Positions 53,134 through 61,520 of a stretch of 64,000 nucleotides of DNA are shown in pieces. The notes under the pieces are model-generated. The model searched no databases, had not been told where the DNA came from, and saw only the letters and a program-made list of their open reading frames with translations. This stretch comes from CAZUXY01 sp964624235. Its GTDB lineage: Bacteria; Spirochaetota; UBA4802; UBA5368. Position 1 is the first letter of the stretch, and each line of letters begins with the position of its first letter. The translations under genes were made by a program, and so were the position numbers. The stretch spans positions 1 through 64,000 of the forward strand of contig CAZUXY010000007.1 of the NCBI GenBank assembly GCA_964624235.1. Direction: 5' to 3'.

Positions 53134-53886
53134 ATGAGCGAGAAGATACTTATAGAAAATCTCGAAAAGAGTTTCGGCAGCAAAATGGTGCTGTCAGGTG
53201 TGTCACTTTCGGTTCACTCAGGTGAAATCCTCTGCATCATCGGAAAAAGCGGTTCCGGCAAATCGGTTATCTTGAAACATCTCATCGGTCTACTGGTACC
53301 CGACAGCGGGAGCATAGTGGTAGATGGAACCGAGTTTACCGGAGCAGATGAGTCGACCCGTATCACAATTCAATCGAAATACGGGGTACTGTTCCAGGGA
53401 GCGGCCCTTTTTGACTCAATGAATATCTACGACAACGTGGCCTTTGGAATACGAAGAAAAGGGCTGCCCGAGTCTGAGGTGGCGACGATAGTGTCCGAGA
53501 TGCTCGCGCACGTGGGGTTGAGCAATGCTGAGGATAAAATGCCTTCAGAGCTTTCAGGAGGGATGCAGAAGCGGGCGGGACTCGCGCGTTCCATAGCCAT
53601 GCAACCTGAGATTATGCTTTACGACGAACCCACCACTGGGGTGGACCCCATAACCGCCGGAGCGGTCGATCGGTTGATCCTGAAAATGCGTGACACTCTG
53701 GGGATCACCTCGATGTTGGTAACGCACGATATGAAATCGGCGTATCGAACCGCCGATCGTATCGCCATGCTGCTGGACGGCCGTATCGTGTTCACCGGAG
53801 CCCCCGCTGAACTCCGAAGGTGTGAAATACCCGAGGTGCGGCAGTTTGTCGAAGGGAGGGCCGATGGACCGATCAAGGTGGCATAA
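53134..53886 (+). CDS. ABC transporter ATPase, MlaF type
   Basis: A 250-residue ATPase. Walker A is IGKSGSGKSVILKHL, the signature is LSGGMQKRAGLAR, Walker B is MLYDEPTTGVDP and the switch His is in VTHD. The sequence is like MlaF, the ATPase of phospholipid/steroid-type lipid transport (MCE) systems, especially VLFQGAALFDSMNIYDNVAFGIR. The permease MlaE and the MCE protein MlaD are not adjacent, so it is an orphan here. The ATG at 53134 is preferred; the frame before it has no similarity. It overlaps the amidase gene by 23 nt. Confidence 0.85.
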   Translation: MSEKILIENLEKSFGSKMVLSGVSLSVHSGEILCIIGKSGSGKSVILKHLIGLLVPDSGSIVVDGTEFTGADESTRITIQSKYGVLFQGAALFDSMNIYDNVAFGIRRKGLPESEVATIVSEMLAHVGLSNAEDKMPSELSGGMQKRAGLARSIAMQPEIMLYDEPTTGVDPITAGAVDRLILKMRDTLGITSMLVTHDMKSAYRTADRIAMLLDGRIVFTGAPAELRRCEIPEVRQFVEGRADGPIKVA

Positions 53887-55246
53887 CGTCGCTACAGGCG
53901 CGATGTGTGCCGTGATTCTGCTTTTCGGATGTTTAAACGACATGAAACCACCAACACTATCCCTGGACCTGAAAAAATATCAATGGCTCAGGGGTAAGAA
54001 AATATTCATCGATCCCGGACACGGCGTATCCTCGGTGAAAGATCTGTTCCGCACTGGACCGGGGGGCGTCACCGAGGAGGAGGTAAACCTCAGCGTCGGC
54101 CGGCTGCTCGCTTCCATGCTCAAAGAGGCCGGTGCTGATGTGGCATTGAGCCGCGGGGGACGCCGCGATATACCACTGGACCGGCGCATTGAAAAAGCGG
54201 TAAAATACAAACCCGATCTGCTGGTGAGCATACACCATAATGGAACAATCCGCCGCATGGACAGGGTCAACTATCCCTCGGTGCTGATCTGGGGCAGCCC
54301 TGTGGTAAATCCCGCAAGCTATGATGCGGCCGGACTTCTGCTGGACGAGTTCCACCGCATGATGAATGAACGGGGAAGCGTTATCGCCGATTTCGCGGTG
54401 TTCCCCGAGACCGGCACCAAAATACTGCGTGAAACGCGTTACCTGTGCCCGGGCATTCTGGGGGAGGGAGGCTTCTTTTCCGATGAAACCCACGCCCTGC
54501 GGCTGAAGGACCCGCAGTACCATCAACGGGAGGCCGAGGCCTATTTTTCGGCCATTGCCGAATATTTCAAGAGAGGGGTACCCTCCGCCGCGGTTACCAT
54601 ATCCTCACCCCTGGACAATTCCGGTCCCATTAAAGCCCTGATTAGAGATAAATCGCCCCTGATCGTCATCAAGACCGAAAGCGGCGCCGACGGAGTGGGC
54701 GTGGACCGTCGTTCTCTCAGAGCAACACTCAACGGAGTCCGGGTGCAGACCGTCCCGGTAACCGACGGTATCTTCCGAATCGATTACGGCAGGGAACTCT
54801 ATCCAGGCGTCCAGCGGCTGCGTTTTTCGTTCAAAAACACCCGACAGCAGCACAGCATGATATATTCATCGGTATTCACCATGGAGGTGAAAAAGGGCGA
54901 CTATGACCTGCTGGTACGTGAGGGTATAACGAGAATCTCGCGAAACCGCAATGTGACGGAAGGTCTACGTATGCTCAAGGGAGCTCTGTCCATGGAGGTA
55001 ACCGGGCCGAAGGCCGATGAACTGGTATTCTACATCGCCCGTGCTTATTCACTGCTGGGTGAAAGGGAAAACGCGTCGTATTATTACGCCAGGCTCCATT
55101 ATTTCTATCCCCAGAGTCCCTACCGTAAAAAAATACCCATGCGAATCACGGGGCATCGCTATCCTGTGGAATACCTGGGAAAAACCATCCCCGTTATATA
55201 CGACCCGGACCTTACTCCTGTGAAGTCCGCAAAGTCGACGCGTTGA
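53864..55246 (+). CDS. N-acetylmuramoyl-L-alanine amidase (Amidase_3) lipoprotein with C-terminal extension
   Basis: About 460 residues. The N-terminus has a hydrophobic segment ending LLFGCLND, a lipobox. Amidase_3 catalytic residues are in IFIDPGHGVSS (zinc His), VTEEEVNLSVG (zinc Glu), VSIHHNGT (zinc His) and ILGEGGFFSDE (catalytic Glu). From about residue 250 there are an Ig-like beta region (SGADGVGVDRRSLRATL and on) and a TPR-like helical end (VREGITRISRNRNVTEGLRMLKG). It should cleave peptidoglycan stem peptides in the periplasm. The start has GGGAGG 4 nt ahead and overlaps the mlaF-like gene, so the two are translationally coupled. Confidence 0.85.
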   Translation: MDRSRWHNVATGAMCAVILLFGCLNDMKPPTLSLDLKKYQWLRGKKIFIDPGHGVSSVKDLFRTGPGGVTEEEVNLSVGRLLASMLKEAGADVALSRGGRRDIPLDRRIEKAVKYKPDLLVSIHHNGTIRRMDRVNYPSVLIWGSPVVNPASYDAAGLLLDEFHRMMNERGSVIADFAVFPETGTKILRETRYLCPGILGEGGFFSDETHALRLKDPQYHQREAEAYFSAIAEYFKRGVPSAAVTISSPLDNSGPIKALIRDKSPLIVIKTESGADGVGVDRRSLRATLNGVRVQTVPVTDGIFRIDYGRELYPGVQRLRFSFKNTRQQHSMIYSSVFTMEVKKGDYDLLVREGITRISRNRNVTEGLRMLKGALSMEVTGPKADELVFYIARAYSLLGERENASYYYARLHYFYPQSPYRKKIPMRITGHRYPVEYLGKTIPVIYDPDLTPVKSAKSTR

Positions 55247-55411
55247 CTGGAGGATACACTAACCGGGTACCGCGGAGACACGGTTATAACCACCGCGCAT
55301 CCTAATCCTCAGGTATTACCGCACACGGCTGTATATAAAACCATATCAGGAGGACGGTGCTTGGTGAGACACCAGCGCCCTCATACGGTAATACCCGCAC
55401 CGAAACAGAAT

Positions 55412-55921
55412 CTACCTGACGGATATTGCAAACACACAGGTATCGTCCGCGTTGGGTCTGTTCTTGACGGACCGCATCTTCAGTTTGGGATCTATCTTTT
55501 TAAAATAATGCTGGTGAATCCGGGTGCAACCGTGTATGCACGATACCTTTGCCGGTTTCCCATCTTTCGAGATATAATCATCCAGGTTCATCTGGATCAT
55601 GGAGTCCCAGTTGGGGCAAAGAGTATATTCCAGCGTCAGCGACTCGGGCGTTTCATTGGTGTATTTCGGAACATAACCGTTAATTTTGCATACCTGCGTG
55701 ATCAGCTGTTGTACTTTTTCCATAACATTACCCTCAGGCCCTATCAGCTGGCAGAGAAGTTCCACAGCAGGCGGGAGCATGGCATCCCACATTGCCAGTT
55801 CCACCTTGATGATGTTTTCAGGTCCCAGTTCCTTGTAGGCAAACCATGACCACCCGTTTGAAATATTATACAGCATCTGTAATCGTATAAGATTGGCCAT
55901 TTCTTCAGACAGTTCATTCAT
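55412..55921 (-). CDS. DUF6125-like protein
   Basis: A 169-residue cytoplasmic protein, probably of the DUF6125 / L-2-amino-thiazoline-4-carboxylate hydrolase-like group. The pattern WSWFAYKELGPENIIKVELAMWDAML, then LTLEYTLCPNWDSM, then SCIHGCTRIHQHYFKKIDPKLKM and DDTCVFAI matches from memory, but the assignment is uncertain. GGAAGG lies 7 nt before the ATG at 55921. It lies alone, downstream of the amidase on the opposite strand. No function is proposed. Confidence 0.5.
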   Translation of the reverse strand: MNELSEEMANLIRLQMLYNISNGWSWFAYKELGPENIIKVELAMWDAMLPPAVELLCQLIGPEGNVMEKVQQLITQVCKINGYVPKYTNETPESLTLEYTLCPNWDSMIQMNLDDYISKDGKPAKVSCIHGCTRIHQHYFKKIDPKLKMRSVKNRPNADDTCVFAISVR

Positions 55922-56265
55922 GACCACACCTTCCTTACTAAAAAATGGTTATAAAACCGTACAGGAATTCCCCCGTCTATTTCCATACCCATCTTTGCTT
56001 TCAGAACCTGGAATGTTTCCTCCTTTAACGGCGGGGTCTTTCGTGTACTGCCGGCACATTCACCGGAGCAAGGGGTCGCAATAGAATCCCGGTCCAATAC
56101 ACTTCATGTTTTGTGTATTCTCCCGTATGGGGTCTTGTAAGAGTAATATTCATTACATCTTTTATCAAGCCTTTAAACCACCGCGGCAGTTCCCCTTATA
56201 CGAAACAGGGACCGGCCATGACACCGGTCCCCCAGGCAAATGAACAAAATAATGAAACGAGAATC
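55922..56265. other. Intergenic region between DUF6125-like gene and the second acyl-CoA operon
   Basis: This 344-bp gap holds the operon terminator (56208-56231) and otherwise no recognisable structure. It must also contain the promoter of the DUF6125-like gene, but no clear boxes were found. Plus-strand open frames that run on into the dehydrogenase gene are shadows. Confidence 0.4.
56208..56231 (-). terminator. Hairpin terminator of the thiolase-DUF35-dehydrogenase operon
   Basis: GGGACCGG (56208-56215) and CCGGTCCC (56224-56231) form a perfect 8-bp stem with an 8-nt loop, 35 nt after the dehydrogenase stop on the minus strand. The tail on that strand reads TGTTTCG, a short T-rich stretch, so it is a moderate terminator. 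Confidence 0.55.
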
Positions 56266-57423
56266 TCAGGAATAACAGCCGATCTGGCGCGAGATAACGA
56301 TCCGCTGGATCTCCGAAGTCCCTTCACCTATGGTAAGCAGCTTATAGTCGCGGTAAAATCTTTCCACGTTGTATTCCTTCATAAGGCCGTAACCGCCGTG
56401 GACCTGCACCGCCTGGTCCACCACCTTGCCCATTACCTCCGAGCAGTAGAGTTTAGCCATGGCGGCGTGTTTGGAAAAAGGAAGCCCCGCGTCCTTGAGC
56501 CTGCATGCCTTGTACAACAGATTGCGCGCGGCTTCAATGAGCGTCGCCATATCGGCAAGTTTGAAGGCGATAGCCTGGAATGTGGAAATGGGCACCCCGA
56601 ACTGTCGACGCTCCCTGGTATATTTCAGGGCCAGCTCAAAAGCGCCCTGGGCGCCGCCCAGTCCCATTGCCGCGATGGCAAGCCGTCCGTTGTCCAGGGT
56701 CGAGAGCATCTGGTGAAATCCTTCCCCGCGTTTCCCCAGCAGGTTATGTTCGGGAACGACACAGTCATCGAAAAAAAGCTCTCCTGTGTCGGATGAGCGC
56801 CACATCATCTTGCCGGTCATCTTCCTGGCAGTGAAACCGGTCGTACCATTGGGGACCAGTATGCAGGAAACCTCTTTCTTACCCTGAGGACGTGTACCCG
56901 TTATGGCCTGGACCGTGCAAACCCCCGCCATCGGAGAGGTGGAATTGGTGATGAAAATCTTACTGCCGTTGATGGTCCATTTCCCATCTTCGAGACGCGC
57001 ACTGGTCTTGCTCGCCCCGGCGTCTGAACCGGCCTCCGGTTCGGTCAGTCCGAAGGAAGCCAGTATCTCGCCGCCGCAGAGGCGCGGGAGCCATTCCCGC
57101 TTCTGGGCATCGTTTCCGAAGTAGTAAATGGGCCCTATACCGAGTGAATTGGCGGCGGCCACCGTGGCGGCCTGCGACCCGTCTATCCGTGCGATCTCCT
57201 CCACCGCTATGATATACGACAGGTAGTCCATATGCGGACCCCCGTATTCCTCGGACACCACAATGCCGAAAAGCCCCATGGCCCCCATTTTTCTGGTCAG
57301 CTCTACGGAAAAAGTCTCGGATTCGTCCAGGTCCACGGCCAGGGGTGCTATCTCGTGTTCGGCAAATTCCCTGATATTGTGCCGTAGTAGCTTGTGCTCC
57401 TCGCTCAGTCCGAAATCATACAT
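56266..57423 (-). CDS. Acyl-CoA dehydrogenase (short/medium-chain type)
   Basis: A 385-residue FAD enzyme of the classic acyl-CoA dehydrogenase type: FGLTEPEAGSDAGASKT and WTINGSKIFITNSTS bind the flavin, and the catalytic Glu is in LLTIGEGTSEIQRIVI. The start MYDFGLSEEHKLLRHNI with AGGAGG 6 nt ahead is chosen; the ATG two codons earlier overlaps that site. It is the last gene of the XRE-cupin, thiolase, DUF35 operon and ends at a hairpin. Its electrons would go to ETF, whose genes are at 13.8-15.6 kb. The acyl substrate is unknown. Confidence 0.93.
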   Translation of the reverse strand: MYDFGLSEEHKLLRHNIREFAEHEIAPLAVDLDESETFSVELTRKMGAMGLFGIVVSEEYGGPHMDYLSYIIAVEEIARIDGSQAATVAAANSLGIGPIYYFGNDAQKREWLPRLCGGEILASFGLTEPEAGSDAGASKTSARLEDGKWTINGSKIFITNSTSPMAGVCTVQAITGTRPQGKKEVSCILVPNGTTGFTARKMTGKMMWRSSDTGELFFDDCVVPEHNLLGKRGEGFHQMLSTLDNGRLAIAAMGLGGAQGAFELALKYTRERRQFGVPISTFQAIAFKLADMATLIEAARNLLYKACRLKDAGLPFSKHAAMAKLYCSEVMGKVVDQAVQVHGGYGLMKEYNVERFYRDYKLLTIGEGTSEIQRIVISRQIGCYS

Positions 57424-57513
57424 GTCCATCCTCCTTGAACATCAAACAGGATGGGCAGGACAATCACGCCATGCTAAACGTCATCAAATCATTCATGGCC
57501 TGCCCCGGCATTA

Positions 57514-58104
57514 CTACAACGTATACCCTCCAGGAACCTGGTCCTGTTTCGTACCCGCCGGCACCCAGGAAAGGTCCATTATGGTATAAGTCGGGTTCAG
57601 GGTATTGAATATCGGTACCACTTTCATCCCGATAACCGGGTCCCCCACCGCGAGATAGCTCATCAGAATAGTACACACACCGTCAAATTCCACATTGATG
57701 AATTTAATGGGCTTGTTCAAAAGGTTAAAGGCCCCCGAGCGTTCACACACCATGAAGGTATGTACCTTCGCGGTTTTACGGGCTGTTTCGGTCATATCGA
57801 TCACGGTGTTTTTCCCCAGGCAGTCGGGGCAGTGGATCCTGAAAGGCTGATATACTGATCCTTTATATTCGCATTTGGGATTGTCGCACCGGGTGGCCAT
57901 CAGTTTCCCTTTCGAAAGGGATTCGAAAAAGACCGCCTCCCCCCCGTAGGAATGGATATAGGTCATGTCACGGGGATTGGTCACCCCCATGAGTTTCCAT
58001 CCGTCATCGGCGTTGCGTATGGGGAAGTTGGGTGTCAGGTGATGGAAGTCCCCTTTGATTTTATACTGATTATTTTTTACGAATACTTGTCCGAACATGC
58101 TCAT
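57514..58104 (-). CDS. DUF35 OB-fold zinc-ribbon protein (thiolase partner)
   Basis: A 196-residue DUF35 protein. The zinc ribbon reads ATRCDNPKCEYKG and HCPDCLGKN; the OB-fold strands follow (KVHTFMVCERSGAFNLLNKPIKFINVEFD, then ILMSYLAVGDPVIGMKVVPIF). Such proteins bind acyl-CoA and pair with thiolase-like or aldolase subunits, for example BbsA with BbsB and ChsH2 with Ltp2. It sits between the thiolase-like gene (14 nt upstream) and the dehydrogenase. The ATG at 58104 is 8 nt after GGAG; an earlier ATG at 58110 is too close to it. Confidence 0.85.
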   Translation of the reverse strand: MSMFGQVFVKNNQYKIKGDFHHLTPNFPIRNADDGWKLMGVTNPRDMTYIHSYGGEAVFFESLSKGKLMATRCDNPKCEYKGSVYQPFRIHCPDCLGKNTVIDMTETARKTAKVHTFMVCERSGAFNLLNKPIKFINVEFDGVCTILMSYLAVGDPVIGMKVVPIFNTLNPTYTIMDLSWVPAGTKQDQVPGGYTL

Positions 58105-58118
58105 GGTCATTTCTCCTT

Positions 58119-59555
58119 TTAGGCGTCTTTTTTCAGCAGATGATCGGGGTCCATCAGAATGGTGGCGGTCACGTGAGATCCCACCCCGGCGTGACTGATG
58201 GCCAGGGCTCGCCTGGCACCCTTCACCTGCAGGTCGGTCCAGTCTGACGGTTTCTTCCGGTCGAACTCCTTCCAGAGTTTCTCGTCACCGTGTATTTCGC
58301 CCCAGCGGTTCCAGAGATGGCAGGCGATCTCGAAGGTCTGCATAATACCCGTGGCACCCACGGCGTGCATACAGCCCAGCAGCCCACCCGAAAGATTCGA
58401 AGGGAGCTTGCCCGGTTTTCCGGTATGCGGATTGGTATGATAGCAGTCGCCGGACTCAACATAGTTTCGACCCTCGCCGTAGGGACGCACACCGATATCC
58501 TCGTAGGTCTGCATGTCGCTGATGGTGAAAGCATCGTGGAGTTCTATAACATCCAGGTCTTCGGTGGGGTCTTTGATCCCGGTCATGCGGTAACCGTACC
58601 ATGCCGCCATGCGGGCGGCCAGAAAGCCGGTGAATCCCGGGTACCGTTCACCTCCCGGGAAGCGTTTCCCCAGGTCTTTATACTGGTCAGCGGTCTCGTT
58701 TGGTAACAGAGGAATCTCCATGTCCCGCCGGTCCGCCGGACGCAGGGTATGGGAGCCTGCCGTTACCCATATCCGCAATGGTTTGTGTTTTGCTTTTTTA
58801 GTAAGCTCGACCGCCGTTTTTTCATCACAGATGATAGCGCAGGCCGCCCCTACGCTCATGAGGCATGCGTCCAGCGCCCGCAGGGGGTAGGCGACCACCG
58901 GAGACTTCAGTACATCCTCAACGGTGATCTTCATGGGGGCATGGGCGAAGGGATTAAATCGTGCATAGCCGTGATGCTTTACCGCAATCTCAGCCATGGT
59001 TTTACGGAATGATTCCTCCTCCTTGCCGAACACCTGCCAGTATTTCTGTGCCATGACCGCGTAATAACCGGTATAGATATGGCCCAGGGGAGACTCCCAG
59101 TCCTTATCGGCGGCGCATGAGATAAGAAAGTTTCCCTCATCGGTGGGCACCTCGTCCATACGTTCCCACCCCATGGCCAGTACGCAGTCCGAATAACCCG
59201 ATGCAACCGCCTTTGCCGCTTCCCACAGGGTTGAGCCGCCGGTGGCGCCGCCGGTCTTCACCCCGATATTGCCCAGCGGATCAAGTCCCAGCCGGTCATG
59301 TATTACCGCCTCACCCAGAAGCTGGTCCCCGAAATGGTCGGCAAAATGTCCGTAGTAGCAGGTGTGAATGTATTCCTTGAGCCGTGCCGGTTCCATATCG
59401 AGCATCCGGGCCGCCATGGTGAGGGCATCGATGCAGAGCTCCTCGGTGCGCTTGTCGGGCATCGCACGGTCGAACTTGGACTGTCCGGCGGTTACCAGAT
59501 ACACCGGTCGCAAGAACTTCGGGACTTTTAACTGCTTCTCACTGAATTTTATCAT
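58119..59555 (-). CDS. Thiolase-like protein lacking the nucleophilic cysteine
   Basis: A 478-residue SCP2-type thiolase fold. In active thiolases the nucleophile lies in a C-A-T-G-S/G run; here it reads KTGGATGGST, with Gly103 at the Cys position. The catalytic-base histidines appear in ELHDAFTISD and CMHAVGATGIM, and the C-terminal motif is ISHAGVGSH, where the second catalytic Cys is also missing. A thiolase fold with a Cys-less site plus a DUF35 partner matches the Ltp2-type aldolases of steroid side-chain breakdown, which do retro-aldol cleavage. This is inference. The DUF35 gene follows 14 nt downstream, and an XRE-cupin regulator lies upstream. Confidence 0.85.
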   Translation of the reverse strand: MIKFSEKQLKVPKFLRPVYLVTAGQSKFDRAMPDKRTEELCIDALTMAARMLDMEPARLKEYIHTCYYGHFADHFGDQLLGEAVIHDRLGLDPLGNIGVKTGGATGGSTLWEAAKAVASGYSDCVLAMGWERMDEVPTDEGNFLISCAADKDWESPLGHIYTGYYAVMAQKYWQVFGKEEESFRKTMAEIAVKHHGYARFNPFAHAPMKITVEDVLKSPVVAYPLRALDACLMSVGAACAIICDEKTAVELTKKAKHKPLRIWVTAGSHTLRPADRRDMEIPLLPNETADQYKDLGKRFPGGERYPGFTGFLAARMAAWYGYRMTGIKDPTEDLDVIELHDAFTISDMQTYEDIGVRPYGEGRNYVESGDCYHTNPHTGKPGKLPSNLSGGLLGCMHAVGATGIMQTFEIACHLWNRWGEIHGDEKLWKEFDRKKPSDWTDLQVKGARRALAISHAGVGSHVTATILMDPDHLLKKDA

Positions 59556-59618
59556 GATGCTTCCCCTTATAATATGGAATAATCGGGGACTGGCCCCGTA
59601 TACAGGTCCTTACATGTA

Positions 59619-60161
59619 TTATAAAGTTCCCACCCACAACACCACGGCCAGATCTTTCGCCGTGTTGGATATAGACTGGTTTTCCGGTATGGACCAGTAA
59701 TGCACCGCGTCACCGGTCTTGAGCGTGAAAGTGGAGTCGCCGTGGACCAGTTCCACCGCTCCTTTCAGGACACATAACACTTCCTGGCCGTTCTTTATGT
59801 TTTTTCTGCCCGGGAGCCCTTTCCCCGGCTGTATAACCAGTACCGAGCTGTCGATTATTCTCCTGTTTTCAGGAGGGAAAAAGCGCCGGGTGATAAAACC
59901 CGAATGCGGGAAGTCGGCGTCTTCCCAGTCCGCACGCCGTATAACGACACGCTTTTCCTGTTTCTGCGCCTCCCTGATCAGGTCTCCCGCATCCACCCCC
60001 AGTGCCGCACATATATTTACCAGGGTGTCCACCGAGGGAGAATTAACGTCGTTTTCTATCTGGCTCAGGAATCCCTCTGAAATGCCCGCTTTCTCGGCGA
60101 CCGTCCGCAGGGTCATTTTTCTTTCCTTACGCCGCTGCCTGAGTATCGCTCCAAGGTTCAT
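59619..60161 (-). CDS. XRE-family regulator with C-terminal cupin
   Basis: A 180-residue regulator: HTH at about 5-60 (LRQRRKERKMTLRTVAEKAG, then SEGFLSQIENDVNSPSVDTL) and a cupin sensor domain at about 85-180 (VIQPGKGLPGRKNIKNGQEV, then GAVELVHGDSTFTLKTGDAV). The binding residues in the cupin are not classic metal His, so the ligand may be organic. It is the upstream gene of the thiolase-DUF35-dehydrogenase operon, 63 nt before it, and is its likely regulator. A perfect -35 TTGACA sits at 60231-60236 upstream of it on the minus strand, but no -10 at the proper distance was clear. Confidence 0.85.
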   Translation of the reverse strand: MNLGAILRQRRKERKMTLRTVAEKAGISEGFLSQIENDVNSPSVDTLVNICAALGVDAGDLIREAQKQEKRVVIRRADWEDADFPHSGFITRRFFPPENRRIIDSSVLVIQPGKGLPGRKNIKNGQEVLCVLKGAVELVHGDSTFTLKTGDAVHYWSIPENQSISNTAKDLAVVLWVGTL

Positions 60162-60574
60162 AGATCAATATTGTGTATTTATAAATATTTACTGTAGGTT
60201 AATATATGTAATTAATTAATATTTGTATTCTGTCAAGAAAAAATAAATGTTGTATGATAAAAAAAATCAATAATCGGTGAGGAGTTGTGAATGGTACCCG
60301 CGGCGAGACGCCGGACATTCATACACGAACACAGTGTATTAAATCATACCTGCGGCATCGACGGCCGCTCCATGGCTCACCCTGGGTTCATGGGTGCGTC
60401 GCAGGTAATTTACCGGGATGCGCGGCGTGGCCTACGCCCGTTGAGATGCGAAAATAATCTTCCTGTGTGGTGTAAAGGCTGCCGAAATTTATGGGTGGCT
60501 AAAAACAACGGCGGTGCGACCGGCCGGAACCGTGCGCTGGCGGTTACTGTAATATGGTTATGGAAAGAGCGGTA
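60162..60574. other. Intergenic region between two XRE-cupin genes
   Basis: This 413-bp gap is AT-rich on the left (60170-60280, likely promoter of the thiolase operon) and GC-richer on the right. The right half holds a plus-strand open frame (60291-60587) without domain or family pattern, and a small hairpin GGCGT-GGCCT-ACGCC (60424-60438). I do not regard it as a gene. It may be decayed sequence. Confidence 0.35.
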
Positions 60575-61219
60575 TTATCCGGTATAGAGCACCGCAAGGA
60601 TCACCGCCGGATCTTTCATGTTGCTTTTCAGCGCGTGGGGTATGGAGGATAGATAATAGATACTGTCCCCCTCTTTCAGTATCTCATGTTTCTCGCCAAG
60701 CCGAATGGCGACCTCGCCCTCAATTACCAGCAAAAACTCCTCTCCGTCATGGTGTGAAAGCTCTTCAAGGTCCCCTGCGGGTTCCAGTGTCACGATGAAG
60801 GACTCCATGTGACGTTTCTGTACCCCGTTGGAAAGTGACTGGTAGATGTACGCGGGGCGTTCCTGCAGCCCCGAAGGGATGCGTTTAATGTTCTTCCTTT
60901 CGTCTTTTCTTACGACCGAATAACTGTATCCCGAGGTATCATCGATAAGTACCCCCGTAGCGATCCTGAGTGACTTTGAAAGCCTTATGATGGAACCCAG
61001 ATCGGGGAACACCTTGCAGTCTTCAACCTCTTTTAAAAAAGACTCGCTGACTCCGGCCTTCATGGCGAGCCGCTCCAGTGTCATTCCCTGCAGTTCTCTT
61101 ATTTTTTTCAGGCGTTCACCTATGAGAATCTTTTTCTCGCCGCTCGTGGTATCCTGGTAATATCCGTCAAGGTCGTTCAGAAAATCTTCATAGTCCCTGC
61201 TTTCGAGGCGGGTTTTCAT
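60575..61219 (-). CDS. XRE-family regulator with C-terminal cupin
   Basis: A 214-residue regulator. An N-terminal stretch (about 1-30, YEDFLNDLDGYY) precedes an HTH at about 32-90 (GERLKKIRELQGMTLERLAMK, then ESFLKEVEDCKVFPDLGSI) and a cupin at about 125-214 (SFIVTLEPAGDLEELSHHDGEEF and GDSIYYLSSIPHALKSN). SHHDGEEF supplies His and Glu ligands for a metal in the cupin. It is a close paralogue of the HTH-less protein at 61521-62045. The gene is monocistronic; its target is unknown. Confidence 0.85.
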   Translation of the reverse strand: MKTRLESRDYEDFLNDLDGYYQDTTSGEKKILIGERLKKIRELQGMTLERLAMKAGVSESFLKEVEDCKVFPDLGSIIRLSKSLRIATGVLIDDTSGYSYSVVRKDERKNIKRIPSGLQERPAYIYQSLSNGVQKRHMESFIVTLEPAGDLEELSHHDGEEFLLVIEGEVAIRLGEKHEILKEGDSIYYLSSIPHALKSNMKDPAVILAVLYTG

Positions 61220-61520
61220 AACTGACCTCTCTTCAATAACAATGTACTATCTTCGCCCGTACCGCCGTCACCGACGGTACAGGGTTGTCTGAACTGCCGT
61301 GACCCTCGCTCATCAGAACTTCCATTTAATCGGACAGAAAACCATCTGTATATTCTTAAGCCCGTGTACATAAATGCAAAATCATCAATCCATAGGCATA
61401 TTGATACAAGACCGCCGCTGACTGTATCATTCCGTCAGGATTGAAATGTATAACCGGAATGGATGATAGTCAACGCAAAAAAGCGGACCCCGGCCCGTGA
61501 CCGATCAGTACAGCAGGAGA
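61220..61520. other. Intergenic region between the cupin genes
   Basis: A 301-bp gap that should hold the promoter of the XRE-cupin gene at 60575-61219. A small hairpin CCGTC-ACC-GACGG (61265-61277) is the only structure seen. No gene is recognised. Confidence 0.3.

Noticed and set aside
60291..60587. Possible small gene between two XRE-cupin genes
   Set aside because: No ribosome binding site, no family pattern and a composition unlike its neighbours; better read as non-coding or decayed DNA.
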